From Candidatus Heimdallarchaeota archaeon (GTDB lineage: Archaea > Asgardarchaeota > Heimdallarchaeia > Hodarchaeales > Hodarchaeaceae), in NCBI GenBank assembly GCA_011364965.1, contig RDOB01000005.1, positions 147,210-211,209 of the forward strand: DNA of 64,000 bases, in the 5' to 3' direction. Shown piece after piece: positions 29,408-39,258 of this stretch. The notes under the pieces are model-generated. The model saw only the letters and a program-made list of their open reading frames with translations. It was not told the DNA's origin and searched no databases. The stretch's first letter is position 1, and every line of letters begins with the position of its first letter. The position numbers were made by a program, and so were the translations under genes.

Positions 29408-29821
29408 TTATAAGTCACTACTCAATTATGAAGAATATTTACAATGAAATTAATATAAGTAAGAGACGAAATTACTTGATAAATTTCATTAAAAGACTTC
29501 TTATTCAATATAGGACTATTATTTTTTGCTCAAAAATGAAAAAATTTTGATCATCTCGAATTTAAATGACTTAAATTTTAATTAAACTTAAAAATTTAAA
29601 TGAAATTGAGTAAATATTCATAATATTACATGATAAGCTGTTTTAAAGGCATTGCATAATATAATGCCTGAACAAAATTAATATTTTTGGAGGCAATAAA
29701 ATTAGAAGACTTAAGATATTCAATTACTAGAAATTACTAGTTACTAGATGCAATGTTCATCTTTAAAATTGAAGTCGCTAAAAATAACTGTGGTTTCTTT
29801 GGGACAACAGAATGTGGGGAA
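29408..29821. other. AT-rich intergenic region
   Basis: This separates the divergent cyclase-like gene from the end of the archaemetzincin gene. It is very AT-rich, with short repeated TTACTAG units near 29727-29746. No gene or RNA was recognised. It probably holds the promoter of the cyclase/chemoreceptor operon. Confidence 0.4.
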
Positions 29822-30388
29822 TTACCCCTTCATTAGCTTCTGTAGCTTCTGGAGACATTTCGGGCAAAATTTGCTATTTTTCTGTTTAGCTTCCCACACA
29901 CTATTAGAGAAGGTCATTACGCAGGGAAGGATGCAGTGACTCAACCCGAAGACATGGCCTAGTTCATGGATTACCTCCTTTTGGACAAAGTCAGGATTAT
30001 TTTCAAGTCTTGCAACAGAGACCACAGCACCTAGTCCATCAGAGGCGATACCAAAGACAAAATTCATATAGGGGACAAAAAGATCGTGAAAAACTAGCAA
30101 TACAATGAGATTTAAACGAGAGCGGGAAGCTGCAAATTTCAAGAGACATTGGGCATTATATTGGGAGCGAGCTTCAACCCAGCAGGAACGTGGTAGCTGT
30201 TCGGCGATTAGGTGATTAATAGTTTGAAATGAAAAGATCTCCTTTAATGAAGGTTCAAGAGGTTCAATTAAAGATGAAATGATTAGTTGATCTACTAGGA
30301 GTACCAAGGTTCTAAAATTTCGATACATTAACATACCACATGAAACTGAAGTTTTTAATCTTTTACTCCGATTTCTCCCAAAAAACAA
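29822..30388 (-). CDS. amzA: Archaemetzincin metalloprotease
   Basis: A 188-residue protein. The zinc site is HELGHVFGLSHC (141-152), and the family-specific cysteines follow as C156 and CPKC (175-178), with the conserved Met in PCVMTF. Archaemetzincins carry a second structural zinc bound by these cysteines. Known for the family: a compact metzincin found in archaea and vertebrates; native substrates are unclear. The N-terminal ten residues are basic, and the start may be the later Met at about 19-21. The gene is otherwise intact. Confidence 0.9.
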   Translation of the reverse strand: MFFGRNRSKRLKTSVSCGMLMYRNFRTLVLLVDQLIISSLIEPLEPSLKEIFSFQTINHLIAEQLPRSCWVEARSQYNAQCLLKFAASRSRLNLIVLLVFHDLFVPYMNFVFGIASDGLGAVVSVARLENNPDFVQKEVIHELGHVFGLSHCILPCVMTFSNSVWEAKQKNSKFCPKCLQKLQKLMKG

Positions 30389-30537
30389 TGAAATAATAAA
30401 TTAAATAAATAAAATGAAGCGTTAAAAGCTTATTTTGGTTTTGAAAAGGAAAGTTCACCGTAGTTAACTTTTTGATCAAATGCATTATAATTACCTTAAT
30501 CTGTATTATTATCGCAGAAGAATGAAGATGAAGAACG

Positions 30538-31095
30538 ATGAATTGGATAACAAAAATAGAGCTCGGGATTCTAAATGGCTGGATTTACTTTTCTATTTAT
30601 ATGATTATTTTTCTCCTAACTCTACGAACTTGTACTCCAGAAGTCCGAAAACGGTTGTATAATCGATCCTTTTGAACAAAAAAAACCAAAATTATCACTT
30701 GCATTGGAAAAGTGTTTTCTTTTTTAAATATTATCATGGTCATATTTGGTGTGTTGGTAGTTGGAACTCTAGAACTCATTTTAGGAACTATTCTCTGTAT
30801 AGCTGGTTTAAGCTTGCTGGTTGTTGGACTTATACACTATCGGGACGCTTCATTAGACCAATCTGTCACCACAGGAATATACCAGTATTCTAGAAATCCA
30901 CAGGTAATTGGTATATACCTTCTATTCTTAAGCATGATTTTAACAATCGGATCGGGGATCAATCTGATATTTTGGAGCATATCAACCGTCTGTGCCCACT
31001 TCAGTATTTTAGGCGAAGAATATTCACTAGAACAACAATATGGCGAATCATACCTAGATTTCAAACGAAAAATACTCCATTATTTCTTTATTTAA
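30538..31095 (+). CDS. ICMT-like membrane methyltransferase interrupted by in-frame TGA
   Basis: The frame runs from ATG 30538 to TAA 31095 (185 codons) with one TGA at 30673-30675. Before it, MNWITKIELGILNGWIYF and PEVRKRLYNRSF give the first helix and the basic loop. After it comes TKKTKIITCIGK and the SAM-binding core (TTGIYQYSRNPQVIGIYLLF, then EEYSLEQQYGESYLDFKRK). In relatives the loop reads RS-x-W-TKKxK, so the TGA again replaces an expected Trp. A shorter product could start at GTG 30712 but would lack the N-terminal helix. It may be one of three ICMT-like enzymes in the window. Confidence 0.75.
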
Positions 31096-31283
31096 GCCCT
31101 AAATCTCAAGCTGCCTTCTTACTTATATAAAGGAGCGTTTTTGCCCTACAAGGAGTTCTAAGATTCTTAAATTGCCACAAGTTGAGACTTTTTAGAGAAT
31201 AGACAATAAGAAATACTTCAAAAAAAGGTATATTAATATCTTGAAAACAAGTTCACATATGTAAACTTTTCCGAGACTGTATC

Positions 31284-32114
31284 ATGAGTACTACTAATAA
31301 TAGACCTGGGATAACTATCTTGAGAGAATATATGCCAGAGATCACGAATGTAAAAACTCTATCTTTAATTGGGATTTCAACTGGAATAGCGTTGCTAATC
31401 GCTCATTTTTTAAATACGATAGATTGGTGGGTCCCATTACTCGTAGCCATTATTGCCAATCTAGCAAGCTTTTGGACTATGGCTCGAATTTCTCTGAATG
31501 CGGAGAAAATTCGAATAACTTATCGTAAAAAATATACTACACGGGCATATGCAAAATTTTTCTATCATTATGTAATTCCAGTTATTCCCCCGAATATGCT
31601 GGTTATCTTTCAGATTATTATGGTCGAAAATAACACATTTTTCAAGATGATTTACCCCTCATATGCCTCTAACATTCTTTATCAAGCAATAATACCATGG
31701 CAGCTCGCTGTACCATTAGGCATTTTTTTAATTGGATTATATGCCCTTATGAGTCGAGATCCTGTCAATGGGGGTTTTGCTATAGACACTGAGCTCTTTC
31801 TTTATATAATCTATCCAGAAAAGGCTAGAAAATTACAGAGAGGAGTATATGAGTATATCCGCCATCCACACTATGCTGAGGGAGTGTATATGTGTTTTGG
31901 ATTCGCACTGCTTTCTCAGAACATCATAGCACTTATTTTCGCTTCCCTATTTCTAATAAGCTATTATGGGATAGCTAGAGTAGAGGATCAAGAACTAATA
32001 AGGAGATATGGTGCATCGTTTGAGAAGTATGTTAAAACTCATCCATGTTTTATACCCAAGAGAAAGGATTTGCAGTCATTTATAAAGCTCATTTTTTTAG
32101 GGGAAATAGAATGA
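31284..32114 (+). CDS. ICMT/phospholipid-methyltransferase-like membrane protein
   Basis: A 276-residue protein with about six helices and an intact C-terminal SAM-binding core: RGVYEYIRHPHYAEGVYMCF followed by VEDQELIRRYGASFEKYVK. The RHP motif and the E-x-x-L-x-x-x-Y-G end are family hallmarks. Known for the family: methylation of prenylcysteines, phospholipid head groups or other small acceptors. The acceptor is unknown here. Unlike its upstream neighbour it has no internal stop. Confidence 0.8.
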   Translation: MSTTNNRPGITILREYMPEITNVKTLSLIGISTGIALLIAHFLNTIDWWVPLLVAIIANLASFWTMARISLNAEKIRITYRKKYTTRAYAKFFYHYVIPVIPPNMLVIFQIIMVENNTFFKMIYPSYASNILYQAIIPWQLAVPLGIFLIGLYALMSRDPVNGGFAIDTELFLYIIYPEKARKLQRGVYEYIRHPHYAEGVYMCFGFALLSQNIIALIFASLFLISYYGIARVEDQELIRRYGASFEKYVKTHPCFIPKRKDLQSFIKLIFLGEIE

Positions 32115-32279
32115 GATTATGACACAGAGGGTCACTGTGATTAAGAATAGTTGACTCATTCAACAATTCCTTGTTTTAGCAACAGATAAGTTATTCAGAC
32201 TGCTACAGAATACAGACTAATTCATTTAGTTTCTCATGGGGAACTTGTGATTTTATTCTTCTAAGAAAAGAAGATGCAT

Positions 32280-33512
32280 TTATATTGAATTTAGGGGAAA
32301 ATGACAAGCTACATAATGATTTGGAAATAATTCTCTCAATTCTGGTTCTTCAGTTTCGCAATAAGGAAATTTAGCATAAGTACAACGTGGATGGTAACGA
32401 CAGCCAGGGGGAGGATGCACTGCATCAGGAACCTCCCCCTTAGGCAGGTTATAGGCTTTATCTCCGGGAATAGGAGTAGGTATAGCTTCGATGAGAGCTT
32501 TAGTATAGGGATGCAGGGGATTTTTGAATATAGAATCTATACTGCCCATTTCAGCGACTTTACCCACATACATTACACTAATCCTATCACCAAAATGCCT
32601 AGCTGTTGCCAGATCATGAGTAATGAAAAGGATTGAAATGTTATGAGTCTCTTGGAGAGATTTTAACGAATCAAGGATACCTGCACGCAAACTGACATCT
32701 AACATACTTGTTGGTTCATCAGCAATGAGTAATTCAGGATTCAATATTATCGCTCGCGCAATATTAGCCCGTTGTCGTTCTCCTCCACTAACTTCATGTG
32801 GATATTTAAAGTAATATTGAAGAGCAGGAGAAAGACCAACTTCTGTGAATAAATCTAGTACACGAGGGTCAGCAATTTTCTTCTTTTGGATCAAGGAGTA
32901 ATTAACATATATCCCTGATGCTAATGTAAATAAAAGTGCAGCAGTTATTGCAATGAGAAAGCCACTAGATGCATCGAGCATAAAAGATATTATAAATAAA
33001 AAGATTGAGAATAAGGCACTAATAAATAGAATAATTTCAGATTTAAATGCATTCTTTAAACGTTTGAGTGTAATTTTATCTTGTACACGATTATGAATTA
33101 TTAAGGAATGAAGAACAGAATCACCCAATCTCATTCGGGGGCTTAGGGCCGAGTAGGGATTCTGAAATACTATTTGAGATTTAATATCCTTAATTTTAGG
33201 TTTAAGGTCCTGATATGAAATCAAATTATCTTTCCATTTGAATGAACCAGCTGTTGGCTCTTCTAATCCCACGAGTATGTTCGCAGTAGTTGTTTTTCCA
33301 CATCCACTTTCCCCAACGAGACAGAAAATTTCCCCTCTATTTATTGTAAAACTAATATCATCAATTGCATGTACATAATCCTTTTGAGTTGGCAAGATGC
33401 GTTGAATAATCCCACCTTCAACTGGAAAATATTTCTTCAAATTGATGATTTCAAGTAAAGGGGTTCCTGATTGTATGTTTAATTCTGGTTCCAATTTTAT
33501 CACAGTTTTCAA
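32280..33512 (-). CDS. oppF: Oligopeptide ABC transporter ATPase OppF with transmembrane insertion
   Basis: A 410-residue ATPase. Walker A is GESGCGKT (67-74), the Q-loop VFQNPYSALSPRM (Gln117), the signature VSGGERQ (241-247), Walker B LLIADEPTSMLD, and the Opp-type C-terminal domain ends with GCRYHPRCTYA and cysteines that in relatives bind a 4Fe-4S cluster. Between Q-loop and signature, residues about 145-215 hold two hydrophobic helices (160-179 and 184-207) with a charged flank. Ordinary OppF has a short helical stretch there. The start is TTG 33512. It is last in the opp operon. Confidence 0.88.
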   Translation of the reverse strand: MKTVIKLEPELNIQSGTPLLEIINLKKYFPVEGGIIQRILPTQKDYVHAIDDISFTINRGEIFCLVGESGCGKTTTANILVGLEEPTAGSFKWKDNLISYQDLKPKIKDIKSQIVFQNPYSALSPRMRLGDSVLHSLIIHNRVQDKITLKRLKNAFKSEIILFISALFSIFLFIISFMLDASSGFLIAITAALLFTLASGIYVNYSLIQKKKIADPRVLDLFTEVGLSPALQYYFKYPHEVSGGERQRANIARAIILNPELLIADEPTSMLDVSLRAGILDSLKSLQETHNISILFITHDLATARHFGDRISVMYVGKVAEMGSIDSIFKNPLHPYTKALIEAIPTPIPGDKAYNLPKGEVPDAVHPPPGCRYHPRCTYAKFPYCETEEPELRELFPNHYVACHFPLNSI

Positions 33513-33538
33513 TTAATTTTCAAGTAATCAGCATATGA

Positions 33539-34591
33539 TCATTTTTGGTCGAATAGATGTCCATATCGATCATCGTAAATGAAACATTTGACCTTATGCT
33601 GAACTCCATTCTCAAAATTAAGGTTGATCGATTGAGGTTTTTTAGAATGACAAATATCTTGGCTATATGAACATCTATCAGCAAAACAGCAAATCAGCGG
33701 GGGATTTCTTAAGTCTGGGGGGTGTCCAGGAATAAAGCTCAATAACTTCTTTTCTTCATCTTTTACATTCGGAATTGCTTCAATTAAAGCCCGAGTGTAA
33801 GGATGAGCAGCATTTTGAAAAATTGTTTGAGTATCCCCAATCTCTAATATCTGTCCAGCATACATAATAGCCACACGGTTTGTTATTTCGGCGACAATTC
33901 CCAAATCGTGTGTTATATACAAAACAGTTAAGTCATATTCTTTAATAATTTCCTTGAGAATTTCCAATAAGCGTGCTTGTACTAATACATCTAGCGCGGT
34001 TGTTGGTTCATCTGCAATAATTAATTTTGGATTCAAAATAAGTGTTAAAGCAATAACTATACGTTGTTGCATGCCCCCTGAAAATTGAAATGGATAATCC
34101 TCTAACCGTGACTCTGGGATCTCCAAACGGTTAAGGAGCTCTAAAATTTTCTGCCAAGATTCATCATTCCACCGATAATGGGTTTTCAATGTATCTATGA
34201 AATGATTTAATACTTTCTGCAAAGGATTCAAAGCATTTTGAGAAGCCTGGAAAATCATTGACAATTCAGGCCCTCTGAGAAGTTGCATTTCTCCTTCAGG
34301 TATAGTTACTAAGTTAATATCGTTGAAAGAAATTTCTCCGCTTCGGATAACTCCTCCTTTTAGTAACTTTAAGATAGTAAATCCAAGAGAGCTTTTTCCA
34401 CATCCTGATTCCCCAACAAGACCGAGAACTTCCCCTCTATAGAGAGTAAGAGAAACATCATCAATAGCTCTTACATTCCCTTCTTTGACTGGATATTCTA
34501 CAATTAAGTTTTTAATTTCCAATAATGCCTTATTATAATAACGGTCATTACTTTGCGTTTTTCTGGCTGATGAGAGGATTGAACTTGTCAT
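33539..34591 (-). CDS. oppD: Oligopeptide ABC transporter ATPase OppD
   Basis: A 350-residue ATPase. Walker A is GESGCGKSS, the Q-loop MIFQASQNALNPL, the signature FSGGMQQR, Walker B LIIADEPTTALD, and the H-loop YITHDLG. The C-terminal Opp domain has GHPPDLRNPPLICCFADRC and further cysteines. Known role: it energises peptide uptake together with OppF. It overlaps the 3' end of the permease gene by about 44 bases, indicating tight coupling. The stop is TGA. Confidence 0.92.
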   Translation of the reverse strand: MTSSILSSARKTQSNDRYYNKALLEIKNLIVEYPVKEGNVRAIDDVSLTLYRGEVLGLVGESGCGKSSLGFTILKLLKGGVIRSGEISFNDINLVTIPEGEMQLLRGPELSMIFQASQNALNPLQKVLNHFIDTLKTHYRWNDESWQKILELLNRLEIPESRLEDYPFQFSGGMQQRIVIALTLILNPKLIIADEPTTALDVLVQARLLEILKEIIKEYDLTVLYITHDLGIVAEITNRVAIMYAGQILEIGDTQTIFQNAAHPYTRALIEAIPNVKDEEKKLLSFIPGHPPDLRNPPLICCFADRCSYSQDICHSKKPQSINLNFENGVQHKVKCFIYDDRYGHLFDQK

Positions 34592-35459
34592 TTAGCGCAT
34601 CTCCTATTAATGATAATGAAAATGATAGTAAAAAGATCATAAGGCCTGGGAATAAAATCAACCAAGGATATGCACGGACTTTCACAAGAGCTCGTGAGTC
34701 ATATACATCATAACCCCAATCCGCTGTTGGAGGGGAAATACCTAATCCCAAAAATGCTAGTCCTGCATTGGTTAGAATCGCATCTGTCATATTAAACGGA
34801 ATAATTGCAATAGTGGAAGCCAAGACATTTGGTGCTATATAGCGGATCAAGATTGTGATTCTTTTAGCTCCCATTGATCTTGCTGCTTTGACGTAGCCTT
34901 CTTCTTTAATTTGCAATACTTGTGAACGTACAACCCGAAAATAAGTAGGGATGTAAACTACTGAAGTGGCAACAGCTACTGCAGATACGACTTTTAAAAC
35001 TCCAAATACTGATAGATATATAGCTAAAGTTATTGCAAGCAATAATGAAGGAAATGAATAAATTGAATCCGCAATGAGAGTAAAAAGGCGGTCAATTTTA
35101 CCACCAAAATACCCAGAAATGATTCCAAGGGGAACTCCTAGACTCAAAGACAGTATGGTCCCCGAAAAAGCAATAATTAATGCAACTTGTGATCCATAAA
35201 TCACCCGTGATAGAACATCAAATCCAAGTAAAGTTGTACCAAAGGGATGATCCTGTGATGGTGCTTCATATCGATCCCCCGAACGTTCTGCATAACCGTA
35301 TGGAGCAAGGAAATCTGCAAATAATGCCATAATTACTATTATAGAAAGAATGAACATCCCTACTGTAAAGGATTTATTCTGCCTCAAGAAAGAAAAAATG
35401 CTTAGAATGATGTTTTTTTGACCATTTGTAGTTCTAGTTTCCCGTATGCTTAAATCCAT
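34548..35459 (-). CDS. oppC: Oligopeptide ABC transporter permease OppC
   Basis: About 303 residues from ATG 35459, which follows a good AAGGAG. An in-frame TTG at 35483 also exists and overlaps the previous stop. The protein has six helices and the OppC N-terminal segment FADFLAPYGYAERSGDRYEA with FGTTLLGFDVLSRV. The EAA loop (KAARSMGAKRITILIRYIAPN) contacts the ATPases. It forms the channel with OppB. Confidence 0.92.
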   Translation of the reverse strand: MDLSIRETRTTNGQKNIILSIFSFLRQNKSFTVGMFILSIIVIMALFADFLAPYGYAERSGDRYEAPSQDHPFGTTLLGFDVLSRVIYGSQVALIIAFSGTILSLSLGVPLGIISGYFGGKIDRLFTLIADSIYSFPSLLLAITLAIYLSVFGVLKVVSAVAVATSVVYIPTYFRVVRSQVLQIKEEGYVKAARSMGAKRITILIRYIAPNVLASTIAIIPFNMTDAILTNAGLAFLGLGISPPTADWGYDVYDSRALVKVRAYPWLILFPGLMIFLLSFSLSLIGDALNDKFNPLISQKNAK

Positions 35460-35479
35460 AATATTTTTCTCCTTGCTTT

Positions 35480-36541
35480 TCAATACGTAATTCTAGGGTC
35501 AAGTAGTGCATATAAAACATCCCCAATCACGCTGACTATACTAACAATAATAACAAAGAGTACCATAACACCTTGGACAGCTGGAAAGTCTTTCTCTTGC
35601 AAGGATTGAAACAAAAACCTCCCTAATCCAGGAATATTAAATGTTGTCTCTGTTAAAATAGCTCCCGCGAGTAACAATGCAAATTGAAGACTTATTAATC
35701 CAATAGTTGGCACAACAGAATTTTTAAGGGCATATCTGTATTTTACAACATTTTCAGGAATACCTCGTGCTCGTGCGAAATGGACATACTCCTGTTCAAG
35801 ATGATAAATCATATTTGTTCTAACTTGCCGAGCTATTACCCCTGCGATCAGCATTCCAAGAGCAAGACTTGGCATCAGTAAGTGGGTTAATAAATCTAAG
35901 GTTAAATCTAACCGAAAGCTTAAAATTGTATCAATTAACCATATCTCAGTGTAATGGTTAAATTCTCCAGTATTTCCTGCATCCATTAAAGAAACAGGAG
36001 GAAATATTTCTTTTAAAATTGCATATATTGTAGGATTCCCTCTGAATATATCTGGGATGAAATAGGAGAAAAACATCTGCATAAATATGCCGACTAAAAA
36101 GATTGGAATAGAATAAATGCCAATAGTAAAAAGTCTAATGATATGATCCAAGTATCTTTCCCTGTGTGCGCCAGCTACACCCCCCATAACTATCCCGAGA
36201 GGAACTCCAATCAATACTCCAAATACTGACAACATTAATGTAGGCCCAAAAGCAAGCCCTAGTTCTGTGGCAATATCAATGTTTGTACGATAAGAAACTC
36301 CTAAATCAAATGTAATGGTTTTTATCAAAAAATCAAAATATTGTTCAATAAGTGGCCGTTCTAAACCCAAACTTTCAGAAATTAACTCAACTTGTTCATT
36401 AGTCAATTTAGGATTCATAACGAGAGCAGGATTAGCTCCTGGAAGAACCCGTAATAGAAAGAAAACGATAGTGACCAATAACCATATCATTGGAATTAAA
36501 AGAGCTATTCGTGTAATCACAAATCTAGTTAAAGACCCCAT
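35480..36541 (-). CDS. oppB: Oligopeptide ABC transporter permease OppB
   Basis: A 353-residue permease with six helices. It has the classic N-terminus (FVITRIALLIPMIWLLVTIV), the EAA loop (FARARGIPENVVKYRYALKN) and the ending PGLGRFLFQSLQEKDFPAVQ. A loop of about 40 residues after helix 3 (FFSYFIPDIFRGNPTIYAIL) is longer than usual. It ends in TGA next to the permease partner. Confidence 0.92.
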   Translation of the reverse strand: MGSLTRFVITRIALLIPMIWLLVTIVFFLLRVLPGANPALVMNPKLTNEQVELISESLGLERPLIEQYFDFLIKTITFDLGVSYRTNIDIATELGLAFGPTLMLSVFGVLIGVPLGIVMGGVAGAHRERYLDHIIRLFTIGIYSIPIFLVGIFMQMFFSYFIPDIFRGNPTIYAILKEIFPPVSLMDAGNTGEFNHYTEIWLIDTILSFRLDLTLDLLTHLLMPSLALGMLIAGVIARQVRTNMIYHLEQEYVHFARARGIPENVVKYRYALKNSVVPTIGLISLQFALLLAGAILTETTFNIPGLGRFLFQSLQEKDFPAVQGVMVLFVIIVSIVSVIGDVLYALLDPRITY

Positions 36542-36854
36542 GGTTGTTTCCTTCTCATGAATGGAAGTTCTACATGCTTCAAGATATTACGATGAGTCTA
36601 ATATCAATAAGAATGCTTTCTTCGAAGAAAATCCATCATTAGCAGCTTCCACTACCTCGCTTATAAAAAACGCGGATCTCTAAATATACTTCACAATTTC
36701 TCAATAATGGTATTATTCCAATAGAACCTTGTATTAGAAGACCAAAAATTGACTAAAAAAGTAATAGTCATTTTAAGATTGCAACTAGGGCAACTCTGAT
36801 GTTAAAATAAGAAAAAAAGAAAAAAAAAGAAAGCTAATCACAGGGGTAACTAAC
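36542..36854. other. Intergenic spacer between oppA and oppB
   Basis: A 313-base AT-rich gap inside the opp cluster. A poly-A/G stretch (AAAAAAAGAAAAAAAAGAAA) at about 36811-36832 is a T-rich tract on the coding strand just after oppA. It could partly terminate the transcript and so raise oppA over the membrane genes. No gene is seen. Confidence 0.4.
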
Positions 36855-38483
36855 TTACTTTTTCCTTTTCAAGACAATTCCAATGGAGAAGATAGCTATA
36901 AAGGCTGTTAAGAATTCAAACCCAGGTATACCAGCAGCACTTACATAAATTGAATTATAATGCAGGTTTTCCGAGGGTTCCAGTACAACCCCTTTTACAC
37001 CTGGCTGCCATGCTGAGAATTGCGATAACATTGTGAACAATGGAATCAAAGGTACATCTTCAGCCATTAATTCTTGAGCACCGATCGTTGCATCTAATCG
37101 ATCATCAGCATCTGGATCAGTTAACATTGTATCTATGTATCCATCCATTTCAGTAGTGGAATAATTTGTTCCAAAACTCACTGCACCTGAACCAACGAAT
37201 GGATCCACATAATTACTTGGATCGGGGTAGTCAAACCACCAGCCTAATAGGTAGAAACCCATTGTTTGACGCTGATCGAGGTATTGAGACCATTCTGTGT
37301 TGCTCACTGTTACATCAAAGAAGCCTGTCGCTTCAAATTGAGTTTTAAGGAGTAGTGCAACATCATCTTCTGTATCTCCATAATGAGTCGGAGTATACCA
37401 TAACTCAAGATCAAATTTATTCGTATCTTTGACATAACCAGAGAGTGTCATGTTGCCTGCGACTGCATCTTGATCAGGACCTTCCATAAAAGCATCAACA
37501 TGGCTTGAAAAAATGCCTGGGATCATACTGTATAATTCTACATTATAATTGTCGAATATTGTATCCACAATTTCTGTCCTGTTTACTGCTGCGGCGAGAG
37601 CTCGGCGAACATTGATATCATCATACATATCAACGTTAATAAGAATGTATCTTATACCAGCAGAGGATTTAGTGCCGTATTCGAGATCTGGATTATCCAT
37701 AATAGAATCCATTTCATCAGGACCAAATACACGATGCGCAACATCAATATCTCCGCTTTCAAGAGCTGCAAGCATAGTAGATGCGTCTGTATAGAATTTA
37801 ACGATTAACTTGTCATTCTTTGGAGGATCACCAAAGTAGTATTCATTTGGAACGAGAATTATTTCTGTTCCTTTTGTCCACGTATCTACTTTATACGGTC
37901 CTAATCCGGCAGGAATCATATCAGGAGTACCTGATAATGCGTCCACTGGTAAGGAAATGGTACTAACTGGCCAAGCAACTGTATAAGTCAATCGTTGCAG
38001 AAAAGTAGCGTCAGGAAATTGTAAGTAAACTTTAAATGTATCAATATCAACAGCTTCAGTCCGATTAATGACATCGGTAAGAAGAAATGCGGGTTCACCA
38101 GTGGGAAGGCCGAGGACACGATCAATATTCCATTTCATAGCAGTAGCGTTAAAAGCTGTGCCATCACTGAATTTAATGTCAGTTTTTAGCTCAAAAGTAT
38201 ATTCCATAGCGTTGGGACTGACACTATACGATTCAACTATTGGGCCTTTTTCAGCGTCAGTTGAATCAATGGGCATTTGCATAAGCCCGTGCGTGAGTTG
38301 AACGAGGATATTTGAAGAAAAATAGTCGTAAGCATCGGCGGGGTCTAAATCATCGATAGAATCAGTTGTTCCAATGACAACCTGTCCCCCTGCTGCTTGA
38401 ACTGAAAGAGATTGAGAAGTAGCAAGTAATCCAACAAAGAATACTAAAAGCACGAGACTTGATAAAATTTTTCTTGACTTCAT
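36855..38483 (-). CDS. oppA: Membrane-anchored peptide-binding protein OppA
   Basis: A 542-residue SBP_bac_5-type solute receptor. The signal peptide SLVLLVFFVGLLATSQSLSV is followed by the mature protein with GTTDSIDDLDPADAYDYFSS, KFSDGTAFNATAMKWNIDRV and the C-terminal YPDPSNYVDPF. The tail GIPGFEFLTAFIAIF...KRKK is a single helix with basic end, in the style of archaeal CTERM sorting or anchoring tails. It captures extracellular peptides for the permease. It is the first gene of the operon. Confidence 0.92.
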   Translation of the reverse strand: MKSRKILSSLVLLVFFVGLLATSQSLSVQAAGGQVVIGTTDSIDDLDPADAYDYFSSNILVQLTHGLMQMPIDSTDAEKGPIVESYSVSPNAMEYTFELKTDIKFSDGTAFNATAMKWNIDRVLGLPTGEPAFLLTDVINRTEAVDIDTFKVYLQFPDATFLQRLTYTVAWPVSTISLPVDALSGTPDMIPAGLGPYKVDTWTKGTEIILVPNEYYFGDPPKNDKLIVKFYTDASTMLAALESGDIDVAHRVFGPDEMDSIMDNPDLEYGTKSSAGIRYILINVDMYDDINVRRALAAAVNRTEIVDTIFDNYNVELYSMIPGIFSSHVDAFMEGPDQDAVAGNMTLSGYVKDTNKFDLELWYTPTHYGDTEDDVALLLKTQFEATGFFDVTVSNTEWSQYLDQRQTMGFYLLGWWFDYPDPSNYVDPFVGSGAVSFGTNYSTTEMDGYIDTMLTDPDADDRLDATIGAQELMAEDVPLIPLFTMLSQFSAWQPGVKGVVLEPSENLHYNSIYVSAAGIPGFEFLTAFIAIFSIGIVLKRKK

Positions 38484-39258
38484 TTAGTCTTTCACCTGTT
38501 TGATATAACCCAGGGGTATCTGAGTTACACAAAGTTTAGGAAGGAATTCCCGTTAATAAACTTTTGCACCAAAATTGTCATTCCTCTCTCTTCGTTGTTT
38601 TTTAACAGCACTCCAAGAGTATTTCTCCTCCTTTCATTCTTTCTTACTTAAATTTATAAAGAAATAATCAAACAATTAGCTTTGTAATAATTCATCGGGA
38701 GAATTATGCATTCATGGTTAGATTTAGTATCTATTGAAGGCATAGAGGAATTATTTCTATCCCTTGTCATTTGTTAGAGAGTTTTTCTTCTGATTCAATA
38801 CATTACGAAGACCATTTTTAATATAAAATAGGAAGTGAAAGTTCAACTCGAAATAGATTATTTTCCTTAGTTAAACCTAGGAAAAAACAAGCTTAGGAAT
38901 ATTACCGTGAGAATGATGATCTCAAAGACAATAGAAAAAAAGCCAACTTTTTTATCATTATTTATTTGACACGTTTACCTCCCCCTTTAGAGCTTTAATA
39001 AGTACATTACGTGTTAAGAATAACATTTTATTCATTCTACTAATTTATAGGATAATTATTTTGTTGGTATTATTAAAAAGCACGTTTAATGCATAATTAG
39101 GGATTAACACCAGTTTTTGCAGTCTTGAGTGGACAAAAATAAGGAATTTCATCATGAATACCCTGAAAACAATGAAATTTTTTAATATAAAATTAATGCA
39201 AAGTTCTGGTATCTCATTATTTAAAAAGAGGCTATTAACGAATCATATTTGAATTTCA
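38484..39258. other. 775-base non-coding region upstream of opp
   Basis: This divergent region lies between oppA and the transglutaminase-like gene. It is AT-rich with no convincing reading frame on either strand. It contains a promoter-like element for opp (38647-38660). The length suggests room for regulation or a decayed gene, but I see no repeats or RNA fold worth naming. Confidence 0.45.
38647..38660 (-). promoter_or_regulatory. TATA-like box for the opp operon
   Basis: On the minus strand the sequence reads TTTATAAATTTAAG, a good archaeal TATA match, about 165 bases before the oppA start. A purine-rich stretch (GAAAGGAGGAG) follows downstream. Assigned from position only. Confidence 0.4.
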
